Source: Paragonimus westermani
Lineage: Eukaryota > Platyhelminthes > Trematoda > Plagiorchiida > Troglotrematidae
NCBI GenBank assembly: GCA_008508345.1
Contig: QNGE01000408.1
Span: forward strand, 186,001 to 250,000
Direction of reading: 5' to 3'
DNA: 64,000 nt
In this document: in pieces, positions 47,669 to 56,781 of the stretch
Layout: each line of letters opens with the position of its first letter
Numbering within the stretch: position 1 is the stretch's first letter
Notes under the pieces: generated by a model
What the model saw: the letters and a program-made list of their open reading frames with translations, nothing else
Databases searched by the model: none
What the model was told of the DNA's origin: nothing
Program-made: the position numbers and the translations under genes

Positions 47669-48160
47669 CTAATTAGCAGCGTAGGAGATAATAGGCTTTG
47701 CAGTGTGACGTGGTTTCTTCGAGTGAGAAGTATTTTGATTGAAATTACGAGAAATTTTCTCTATTTTTAACAACGTAAGTTCCTTTCCAAGCAGCCGTCT
47801 GTTACGTTGATGAATGCTTTCTTCCTTAGTTAGCGTTTTGCGATGACAATTTTTATTCACTGATGATCCAAAGCGCTTTCTAAATCTATTTGGTATTTGT
47901 CTGCCAGTAGTGTCAACTATCCGTTTCATCTGGCTCAGCATAATGTTTTTCGTCATTCTAAATCCTGTGAGTGATTGTTCTACAAGATTTAGTACGAGCG
48001 AACTCCTTCTGCCTATGCTTATTTGTTCAAACCTGTATTTGTACATCCGAACTGACTCGTTTACAAACTTCTTTGCTTGTGTCTGTCTCCCGTTTTCTGT
48101 TACCCAGCATATTTCTTGGTTGATCATGAGTCTTTTGCAAACAAGCGCGCCGTACAACAT
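47669..48160 (-). CDS. Hypothetical basic protein or exon, 163 codons
   Basis: This is the longest uninterrupted frame outside the retroelements. The first ATG is at 48158-48160; the frame is open three codons further. The product is strongly basic and hydrophilic: MLYGALVCKRLMINQE at the start, RRSSLVLNLVEQSLTGFRMT in the middle, and NRFRKRFGSS, ESIHQRNRRLLGKELTLLK towards the end. No signal peptide, membrane segment or known domain is seen, and no poly-A signal directly follows. It could be a single-exon gene, a terminal exon, a repeat-derived frame or chance, since one frame of this length is not very surprising in 64 kb of AT-leaning DNA. Confidence 0.3.
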   Translation of the reverse strand: MLYGALVCKRLMINQEICWVTENGRQTQAKKFVNESVRMYKYRFEQISIGRRSSLVLNLVEQSLTGFRMTKNIMLSQMKRIVDTTGRQIPNRFRKRFGSSVNKNCHRKTLTKEESIHQRNRRLLGKELTLLKIEKISRNFNQNTSHSKKPRHTAKPIISYAAN

Positions 48161-48869
48161 GAACACTAGTATTTTTCGTTAACGAGTTTTTCGTGTAAAC
48201 GTCCAGTGTTCACCTACTGTGATATATAAAACAAATCCTTGTAAGATACTCTTTTAATCTTTGTTGGCGAGATGTTAAAAAAGTTTTTTACACCTAGCTG
48301 TTTATAGAAAAAACGGCAAATGTTCCTTGGTTGTTTCATGGAATTTGATAACGTACATTAGGTATATGAAGATGATAGGAACACGGCTAAATTATCTGGT
48401 TACCTCATCTTCAGGTACTTGAAAAAAATACGACCTTTCAACCAACCTTCAGTATTAATACTTTTCGCAACAACTAAATAGAAGCCAACCCTTTAAATTA
48501 CCGCCATATCTCACGTCCGACCTAGCACTAAAGAATCGTATCTCAGTTAAAGAATAACGCGGCTCCAACGTTCGATGGAATACTCTTGCTAACAAGTCTG
48601 GCTGATTTTCAACAAACAAGGAACGTTTCCGAATCACTTTTTTGTAAACGGGGTTGAAGGAACCAGTTGGGTTCACTTAAGGTGACCTCACGTGACTTCC
48701 TTTCGTTGGTTGCGCCGAAAAATCTGGCTTTCGCTTAAGAATTCCCAACGTATTCGCCGACTGGTTATCGCAGTCACTAAGATGCAAGTGACATATCCTG
48801 CCTTTGAAGATTAACATTACCCAACAATTTAGGCCAATTGTGTGCTGACTATATCTTGGAATGAGTTAC
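48161..48869. other. Nothing recognised
   Basis: No feature with support. Confidence 0.45.
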
Positions 48870-49080
48870 CATACCTTGTTTTGAAGTGTTTAGTTTGAAC
48901 AATCGGCGGCAACTTTCTCAGACACGAAATCAATTCAGCTTGCTTTTTAAAACGGCACTAGTTCCGAGGATTTTGTTGTTAAGGCAGGTCATTTGTGTAT
49001 ATCCTTGCTGCGACTGGAATAGGAGCTCCAGTTCACGTTCGACTGAGGCAAGCGTGTTGACCACTGCCCCACCGGAATCA
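48870..49080 (-). mobile_element. Eroded SINE copy, minus strand
   Basis: The minus strand reads GGGGCAGTGGTCAACACG (A box), GCTTGCCTCA, CCAGTCGCAGCAAGGATATA and later ACTAGTGCC. All are in the order of the 11417 SINE. The ribozyme core has decayed (ATGACCTG for CTGATGAG and AAAATCC for GAAAC), although the closing strand of stem I (CTAGTGC) is still visible. The body is recognisable to about 48870. Confidence 0.65.
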
Positions 49081-49369
49081 CATCGGAAACAACGAAATTA
49101 TTCTGTTTAACTTTTCGACAAGAATTTTCTGAGTGGTGTTCACGTAGTTCAGCTCTAGAAGAGATGCGCACTTTTGGCGGGCTTTAACAAATGCGAAACT
49201 TGACTGCGGTGCAAGCTTTAAGCATGGAAGGCGTTATTCTCCAACCGGATGCAAAAGCTGTTTTCACGTTTCGGTGGCTTTATAATTACAGGGAGAAATA
49301 ATCACCAGTTTATCATTCTGAATCTATTGTTGGGAAGATCACCTCACCTGATTAGGAGTGAACTTAAAT

Positions 49370-49413
49370 GATGGTCAACTTGAAAATAAACCAAATCCCC
49401 GACTACTCATCAG
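49370..49413 (+). repeat. SINE tail without its head
   Basis: Forty-four bases match the tail of the 11417 SINE (11609-11652) with only two differences, including the final gactactcatcag. No tRNA-like head is visible just upstream. It is either a truncated SINE or the 3' end of the LINE that shares this tail. Confidence 0.75.
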
Positions 49414-51282
49414 TAATTTAAATTAATACGTTTAGCGATGATGAGAGTCAAGTTAGTGAACAGCCATGTACGTTTGAGATTGAGTAAAATGAGAAGGCCC
49501 AACGTTGTTTTATCATCTTACAACAATACAAAGTTTGGATATTCGCTGAACATAACCCTTGGATGTAGGATTTACTTGTCACCATGTTGCACACTGCGTG
49601 TCTGTTAACAACCAACGCTTATGCAATGTTTGCCTAATGGAATTTACTGCTATTTTCAATAACTATGTGTGGAAAAGATTTCTGACTCACAACATACCGG
49701 ACGATACAAATTGTAATAACTGCGTGTTAAGCAATTTCACAGCGTCTAGAAAAGACTGCTAAATTGGGAAATTTGTTAGATTAATTCAGTTTTATTTATG
49801 CAATTATGAGGAAAACGAAACTGAGTTTATCGTTGGTTACCTAAAACAGTGGGTATGTATATAGTTTTACAACTCTAAGCGCACACACGTCTGCTAACAT
49901 CCTTCATCTGTGGTCATTCTCCTATATGGATTGTATTTTTGAAATAATGAGAAATACAATGCAAATGACGTAGGATGTTTTTACTTTCAGAAGAATTTGA
50001 TTGTTTTCCACCCAGAAGAAGATAGTGACTCTGAATTAAGTTCCAGAATACTGATAACTCATTTCCAGAAAATGATGCGTCATGAATCAGCATGTTCTTG
50101 AAAACAATGGAAATGTCCATTTTGTTCATCAGCAGACAGTAACGTTGTAAGTTCTGACAGAATTGGTGGCAATTCTATTTGTATGAAAGTGTGCAAAAAT
50201 TTTGATCAACGACTAACCAAATTGTTTCAGTCTTTCCAACTGCGATGTTGTTCCGAAAAATCCCAGCTTGTAGACCAGTTTGTATCTTGTCTTAGCAAAT
50301 AACAAGTACGATATTTGAATGAATTCTATCAGATTCTCAAGGGAGTAGTCCAATTTATTCTCAGTACTCATAGTTCAAATTTTCTGTTGTTCAGTTTTTA
50401 GAAACGATGGCTGACAAAAATTAGTTTAAGCCTTCATAGATTGTCACGAAGGTGTTAAGAAATAGGTTCTAACAGATTTGAAGACAAAAGATCATTTTAG
50501 TTAACAAAAATTTAACCCTCCCTCTCGGTAGAACAATAGAACTTCTGTACGTTATAATGGAAATTTGTGAGCAGCATCCATCGTCACATGTGATTATGCA
50601 AAACTCGGAGTGTAATGAACAGAATTTGACACAAGTATACCATTTTACCAGTCGAGTTCACAGTCTTTTCTCCATTGTTTTGACATCAAGATGTTCGGGC
50701 TACTTAGTCAGTACACAATTTTACCGAAAAGATTAAAATCAGAACTTCCTTGAAAGTTATTTCTCCTAACCATAAACTCAGTCTATTACCGTAGCTGTCA
50801 ACGTAGCCTGCATACCGTTATAAACAAATCATACTACATGATAAAGTTGCTTCACAACAAATGACGGTTGACCGCTACATCCTTTGCACATCACTGGTGA
50901 CTGAGTTCGTGGGCTCAAGCCTGCTTCGCTTTGAAAGCCATCATGATTCAGTTTGCTACACTCAAGTATGCCGCAGTATTTCATTTCCGGTTCAGCTCTT
51001 TACCACCTATCGTTAACCGATTTGACGAAAGTGATAACATGACTGAATCATATCAAACAAAGTCGGTTTGGATGGGCATAGTTCAGTAAAGAAAAGCAAA
51101 CTTTTCCCTTAACAAATTTGAATGAAGAAGTCAGAAGCACATTTTTCCACAGTGTATCTCTCGAGCAAATTTCACTGCATCTCAACAGGTTTATAAAGCA
51201 CAGTTCAGCAGGCATTGAGTGATAAACAACAAAATCAACAAACACAAACACACGCACACTCACACACATCCATGCATATCAA
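49414..51282. other. Nothing recognised
   Basis: A CA-rich stretch (acacacgcacactcacacac) lies at about 51243-51268, just past the end of the Penelope-like element. No gene seen. Confidence 0.45.
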
Positions 51283-51342
51283 TTACCAGGGCAATTTGGT
51301 ACTGATGAACAAGTCTCTCTGCACACAGATGGGGGATTTCCA

Positions 51343-51671
51343 TTAGCTAATTGCCACCGCCTCCGCTAACCGGAGAAGCCTTCGATTTTTTATGCATAAC
51401 ATATTCAAAACGTTCTCTCCAGGTTCACTTGGGGTCGACAAGTCAACAGGTGTTGTGCGATCGATGAACCTGGATCCCTGTACTTTGCCACACTCTGACT
51501 TGAGTCCGGCATTGTGGTATCCATGGTCGTTTTGCGCACCCAAACTTGAATGTGTTCGCTGACCCGATAAGGTAACTGCCGCACCGTTCTGCCTATATAA
51601 GTGGCCCGGCCCTCACACGCGAATTCATAGATGATGTGAGATTTGGCATTAAGCGTTGGCGGTGTTTCCAT
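51343..51671 (-). pseudogene. GIY-YIG endonuclease domain of the Penelope-like element
   Basis: The peptide shows SHIIYEFACEGRATYIGRTV then RQLPYRVSEH, the (G)IY...Y(I/V)G-R core and following RxxEH helix of the GIY-YIG fold as found in Penelope-like elements. The expected continuation, NVLNMLCIKNRRLLRLAEA, is present in another frame from about 51440, so a frameshift separates the halves. It would nick target DNA for priming; it is inactive here. Confidence 0.8.
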
Positions 51672-52059
51672 AGGTGGTGTTGGTTGGTGTACAGCATGAC
51701 CAGTTGGGCTTCACAGAACGTGTGTTCCAAAGCAACTGTGAGACGAGTTTTCAATAGAGTGGCAATGTCATCACCCTTGTATAGCAAACGCAGGTAGACA
51801 TTCAGTGTAGGGGCTGTTGAACGCCTCGCGACAGCGGGCCTTTGATGAAGTTTTTAACAAATGCCGAAGGATGGCCATTTTCATTAAACGTGGTTCTCAA
51901 CAATGACATCTCTTTGACTAATGTTTCCTTTGAACAGATTTTTCTTGCGCGACAGAACAAAGTTCTCACCACACCTCGCTTGTACTGAATCGGCACAAAA
52001 CTGTTAAAGTTCATGTAATGCCCAGTCCAAGTGTGTTTCCGGTAGACGGACCGCAGTAG

Positions 52060-52425
52060 TTAGCTGTTGTTCTGGTGCTTCATGAGATTGTCCAAAAACG
52101 CCAAGCTTTCATTCTTCTCGTGTTCAGTGGTGAAACTAATTTTGAAATTCAGCTTGTTCATTGTACCAAGCATACTCGGTGCCATCTCCTTGGTATCGGT
52201 AACTATCAATACATAATCAACATAAGGCCAGTAGAAGTGAGCTTGACTGATAAGAGCGTCTGCGTTCTGCTCCTGGTGAGCAAAGAAGATATAGGCTAGT
52301 AACGGATCGAGTGAACTGACCATAGCAACACCATCGATTGGTGTATAGCCAGTTCCCTGGAAGAAGAACTTTACGTTCGTTGTGCATAGGAGCAGAAGGC
52401 GTTCTACGTTTGAGCTGTTGTGTTA
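52060..52425 (-). pseudogene. Reverse transcriptase palm of the Penelope-like element
   Basis: The frame contains IDGVAM (52338-52321), PLLAYIF, and at the catalytic box YVDY where an active RT has two Asp residues (YVDD). The second Asp is Tyr here, a one-base change (GAT to TAT). The MGSPL motif reads MVSSLD. Ends at TAA 52060-52062, after which the thumb continues in the same frame. Confidence 0.75.
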
Positions 52426-52440
52426 GATAAACCCACCGAC

Positions 52441-52920
52441 TGCTGTATGTGCCTGATGAGATGCAACAAAATGTGCTGGAGAAATACATTGTGCAAAAAA
52501 CTGCTTCTGACTTCTTTTTTCATGGTTCAATAAAGTTGTGATCAGATTCTAATGGGTGCTTCTCTATTTACTCGAATGGAAATTATCTGATGTTTTGGTG
52601 TGCTTTGTTAAAAATCGCAATACATGTTCAGTTACACAAGCTTCAAATTCTCTTCAGGTTCTCGGTTGCTGTTTAAGATTAAACGGTATATTTTTAATAT
52701 ATCCAATCTGTCATTTGTTTACAACTGGTTAGAGTGAAAACATTCGTCGGCACTCAATTTCTAACCAATGAACTATTCTAAGTATAATTGGATCTAATAA
52801 ACATTTAAACAAGTGTGAACACGAACATTTTTATCACGTTGGTTTTTTTCATCTCATCGGCTATTTTCACGAGAACAACGCAGCTTTGAACATTATACGC
52901 TAATTATTATGATCCGGTTT
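52441..52920. other. Possible eroded 5' continuation of the Penelope-like element
   Basis: The RT frame stays open for some codons above 52440 but no motif is recognisable. Beyond about 52520 nothing is seen. Confidence 0.3.
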
Positions 52921-53278
52921 CTTTTAGATAGAGGTTATTTAGGGGAGCAGAATAAAATAGTTTGCTAGGTAGCCATCTCTCACTTCTCTTGTTTAGTGGT
53001 ACTTGTGACAAATTTCAACTTGAGGTTTTTATTGTTCAACTTGTTTCTGTTCAGCTTTATCCATCTCATCGACCCTTTATTGGTTTCGCGTGGGCATTTC
53101 AGGTCTGCTTACTTTACAGTAAGCTTTTTCGAGGATTACGTCTGGCAGTCCCAGATTGCTTCATCTGAAACCATGTGTAAACAGACCCAGAACAACTGCC
53201 ATGAGGGGAGAGACATTCAGAAGCTATAAACTGTTGGCAAATAAGGTGAACTGCGAGTCCTATATTTACGCTGATGTG
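52921..53278 (+). repeat. Duplicated segment, copy 1
   Basis: This copy starts cttttagatagaggtt and matches 53661-54077 nearly base for base to the shared end gctgatgtg, apart from about 60 bases present only in copy 2. The sequence contains no recognised domain. Copy 2 begins immediately after a single N. See the findings for the haplotype interpretation. Confidence 0.9.
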
Positions 53279-53642
53279 TGTAAGTGGCACTGGAGATCTT
53301 CTTGTGAAGACAGGCTGAGGTCCACGTCGGTCAGTGAACAGTGGGTCGCATAGAACAGTTGTCAGACGTTTCCAAGTTGTCGTTCTTTAGTTTTGTAATC
53401 ATACAGTCAACACCCCTCGGATTTTATAACACAGTCCCATCACCTCATACATTTCACTTGCAGTCAACAAACACAACTCAAAACAGCGACCTTCAAATGT
53501 ATTATTAAAGATAGTCTATTATGAAGCTGCGATATGTTTATAAGGTTTATGCATGCCACAACACTGCCAGTTCACCAACAGGTTAATTATATTAATTATG
53601 TTAATTATGTTATGACCAGTGGCCGAACAAGTTCAACTGATG
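53277..53642. mobile_element. Probable insertion of about 366 bp, unknown type
   Basis: Copy 1 continues from ctgatg into this unique stretch, which ends in another ctgatg followed by ggccgtactttgtccag. In copy 2, ctgatg is followed almost directly by that same string. The stretch therefore behaves as an insertion with a 6-bp target duplication (53271-53276 and 53637-53642). Near its right end it has three units of ttaattat(a/g), reminiscent of the simple-sequence tail of a short retroposon. No A or B box was recognised. Confidence 0.55.
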
Positions 53643-53659
53643 GGCCGTACTTTGTCCAG

Positions 53660-53660
53660 N
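53660..53660. other. Single N at a join
   Basis: One undetermined base exactly at the start of the second copy of the duplicated segment, most likely an assembly join. Confidence 0.9.
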
Positions 53661-54077
53661 CTTTTAGATAGAGGTTATTTAGGGGAGCAGAATAAAATAG
53701 TTTGCTAGGTAGCCATCTCTCACTTCTCTTGTTTAGTGGTACTTGTGACAAATTTCACTTGAGGTCTTTATTGTTTAACTTGTTTCGGTTGAGCTTTATC
53801 CATCTCATCGACCTAACAAAACGTCGTTTGTCGGAAGATGTTAACATTTGACGTGTAGGTGAAACCAGTCATCCTTTATTAGTTTCGCGTGGGTATTTCA
53901 GGTCTGCTCACTTTACAGTAAGCTTTTTCAAGGATTACGTCTGGCAGTCCCAGATTGCTTCATCTGGAACCATGTGTAAACAGACCCAGAACAACTGTCA
54001 TGAGGGGAGAAACACTCAGAAGCTATGAACTGTTGGCAATTAAGGCGAACTGCGGATCCTATATTTGCGCTGATGTG
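53661..54077 (+). repeat. Duplicated segment, copy 2
   Basis: This 417-bp counterpart of 52921-53278 has an extra stretch of about 60 bases at 53813-53872 (from taacaaaacg to gaaaccagtcat) and scattered substitutions, so the copies are not identical. Confidence 0.9.
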
Positions 54078-54763
54078 GCCGTACTTTGTCCAGCCCTAGT
54101 GAAAGTGAAGTCATTAATCGTGTATAACGATCATATCTCAAATTCGGTTGCAATGGTTCACCAATATTCGGCCGTGACACTCCATTTACCAGTTTGTCAA
54201 GTTTTACAGAACATCAATGCGGTTTAGTCTTCTACTCGAAAGGGACGGACCATACGCAAAGGAAAAACACACGACCGTCAACCTCACGTTAATCAGTATG
54301 AAAACATCTGACACAAATTAGCAGGGCCTTCTGAAATGATACACAAGAAGCAACCGCAGATATCTCGAAGGTTCTCAAAAACCGTGATCCATCTTCACTT
54401 CAGTCACCTCCCCATGGCAACCGAATTTCGTGCACCTGGGAGGTAAACATAAAGAGCCTTCTATATGTTGGCCGAAATGTAACTAAGCCTGAAGCACTTC
54501 CTATAGACCGTCGATTTTGCGGAAGATTTACTGATTAAGCCAGTGTCTTTATGCTCAGAGATTTGGCCGAGAGTGTCATTCAGCTGTATCAAATGTCTTT
54601 AGCTCCGGTTATGCAACAAGTGATCTATCGCTGAAAAGCATTTCGCGACGATGGGCTTTCTGGTTCAAGGGTATCCCCACTCGCACTTACTACCTTGGAA
54701 AGGGTTCCGTTTCCTTGTGTTATTTATTCCAGTCCTAATCGAATTCCAATCTCAAACGTTTAG
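54078..54763. other. Nothing recognised
   Basis: Begins with the 17-base string shared with the end of the other haplotype. May hold eroded retroelement sequence leading to the gag-like shred. Confidence 0.35.
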
Positions 54764-54940
54764 AACTTCCCAGCGGATAGGAGCCAACCGTGCCGGATAA
54801 CCGTTTACCGCGTGCTGTTCGCCAATGCTGCAACCGACTGGCTTGAGGTGCGAGGTGGATGGAAAATGAACTATCGTGAATACACGAAGTCGTTCATCAA
54901 AAGGTTGGCCACCGGAGAAACAGTTCCTCTCCTTGGCTAA
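54764..54940 (+). pseudogene. Gag-like retroelement shred
   Basis: The frame runs from after TAG 54761-54763 to TAA 54938-54940 and reads NFPADRSQPCRITVYRVLFA, then NAATDWLEV, then YREYTKSFIKRLATGET. The spacing (a Leu/Ala helix, DWLE, then a FxxRFxTGET-like helix) is typical of gag proteins of LTR elements, whose motif is A..WLE....T.EEFK..F..RF. Only 58 codons survive and no LTRs or pol were found next to it. Confidence 0.35.
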
Positions 54941-56469
54941 GTCATTTGTGAATCACAAAATCAGTGGTTAGAGACTGTGAAATGGCTCTCGATTCGGCTC
55001 AGTTGTATGAATGTTAGTGTCGTTTGGTTGGGCCGCCTTCGAATTCGGCGCACCTACTGATGAGAGTCAGGAGAAGTCCCAAAATTGCCGACGACGTCTT
55101 ACTACACTCTTAGTTTGCTGACTGATATGCAAAATGTAGAAACCATGAGCTCGAAAGCTCGAATATAGGTAGACAGGTGCCCTACCTTTCAGTTCTATTT
55201 TTTATTGGCCAATTACCACTCTCTTTTCACGGCTTTGCTGCAGTAAAAAATCAGTGTGAATCATTGAGTTATTTCTGTCTTCAGAGACGAGGATGAATTC
55301 CCAATTTAATTCTACGAGTCATAGTTAGTTCCCTTCTGTGCTGTTGGCCTGGTGGAGCCGATTGTATGTGTGCACCCAACGCACACATAAGAACTCTTAT
55401 TACCACTGAATATTTTCTTATTTTTGCCGTGATTGGCGTTTGTGTAAATCTTGTCAATCGGGTATCGTATGGACGATCAGCCATATAGTCTCATTCATCA
55501 GTACTGAAACAACGAAAAACCCATATAGTTGCAAGACATTTATGCATAATAAAGGAAAGCTGGATTAGTTTCTTCCTTAACGTTGTTTAGGCTGGTGGAT
55601 TACAGTTAGTAAGGTTGGATGGCAAAAGCTGCGCTTCTCAAGAAGGCGTTTTTTCATTAAGGGTGGTATTAAGTTACACGTACTTCAACATCTCAGAAGC
55701 GGTGCTTAAAGAAGAACAGAATATACGATAGGTCCAGCCACTGTTTTCTGTTAACTTGTGCTAATTGGCGAGGTGACACTTTCACAGAAGTGATCTTAAA
55801 TATTGCAATTTTATGCAATTAAATGGAGTCTAGAGGAGATATGCATTGTGTGATGCATATACGTAATTTATTCTCATTGGTGGACCAAATTTGACGGTTT
55901 CACGGTTTCCGTGCACATCGATAAGACTGAGAATGAAATGAGTAAAAACCAAAGTGAACAGGGTGTGGCAAAAACTTTTCGTATCACAACAAGTCAAGTG
56001 CTTGCACCAGAAATCTCTGTCAGCGATAAACTGGCTAAGGGTGCCCTGGAAAATACTACTGTAACCGATACCACAGTGTGGATCGGCTTCTCAGCTTCAT
56101 ACCACACCATCTGGTTATGTGGTTTCGAAGTGCCCCATCTGAGGAGGTTATGTGGTTGGACATGTTACTTGTTCGTGGCATGATGCACTCGGAATTTCAA
56201 GATGCTAGCGTTCCTCCATGCGATGCCAATCAACGGTTACACATCCAAAAACTATCGACACAATCAATAGGAATGCATCAGAGCCTAACTTGTTTACTGT
56301 AACTTGTTCGTACTCACATGACGTTGAGCTGGTAATCTTCGTTCGCTGGTATTCTGCAAACTTACGTAACAGGATTTTATACGGCCGATAGGCGAGAACA
56401 AACGAAATGCTTACACCTTACAATGGACTCTTTCTTGCAACTTTCTTGAGTAAACAAAGTCCAACACAA
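54941..56469. other. Nothing recognised
   Basis: CTGATGAG occurs at about 55055 in the context cacctactgatgag, but no second ribozyme core follows. Confidence 0.4.
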
Positions 56470-56781
56470 CTAATTTCTCTGGTTGAAAGTGAAAACTACA
56501 AATGTGCTCAGAATGCACAGCAAATTGGAAAATGCACTAATTGCAGGAACTGCATGTTGTACTGTGCCAGTTGAGCCACACGAGTGTAATGGTTCGTGAA
56601 CCCGCGTAATACTATTGGCAACAGACGATTCCATTACTAAGTCTGAAATCGATACAGTCGAAATATTATGCTCCGATTGTCCGTTTGCGATGGCGTGTGC
56701 CAGTGCCAGTGAAAGGATGCCCTCGAAATTTCTACGGAAAGTTCGACTAATTTCACATCGTACTCGAGTTTCCCTCAACAA
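56470..56781 (-). CDS. Candidate terminal exon, unknown protein
   Basis: The open frame of 103 codons ends at TAG 56470. After RNFEGILSLALAHAIANGQ comes a polar stretch with HNISTVSISDLVMESSVANS, a short HSCGSTG, and at the end the hydrophobic run AISAFSNLLCILSTFVVFTF followed by NQRN and stop. A hydrophobic C-terminus would fit a membrane or GPI anchor on an extracellular protein. Codon choice looks more like coding than the neighbours. No Met start with context and no certain acceptor (a TTCCGTAG is possible); chance is a real alternative. Confidence 0.3.
   Translation of the reverse strand: MLRETRVRCEISRTFRRNFEGILSLALAHAIANGQSEHNISTVSISDLVMESSVANSITRVHEPLHSCGSTGTVQHAVPAISAFSNLLCILSTFVVFTFNQRN

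Larger units (their letters stand above)
51283..52440 (-). mobile_element. Penelope-like element, decayed 3' part
   Basis: In minus-strand order the pieces are: an RT fragment with the block CTTNVKFFFQGTGYTPIDG then VAM (about 52380-52321), the palm with PYVDYVLIV (52224-52213), a thumb with SVYRKHTWTGHYMNF (about 52055-52010), a linker with YKGDDIATLLKTRLTVAL, a GIY-YIG nuclease, and the C-terminal end WKSPICVQRDL ... TKLPW before TAA at 51283-51285. RT followed by a C-terminal GIY-YIG is the hallmark of Penelope-like elements, reported from schistosomes among others. In-frame stops at 52423-52425, 52060-52062 and 51343-51345 and at least three frameshifts make it inactive. The 5' end is missing or unreadable. 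Confidence 0.85.

Noticed and set aside
55044..55090. CTGATGAG at about 55055 in a hammerhead-like context
   Set aside because: No stem II and no CGAAAC core follow.
56311..56346. 36-bp minus-strand segment with phase 1 borders, similar to the EGF gene exons
   Set aside because: Too short, no cysteine pattern, and more than 20 kb upstream of the EMI-like exon without any bridge.
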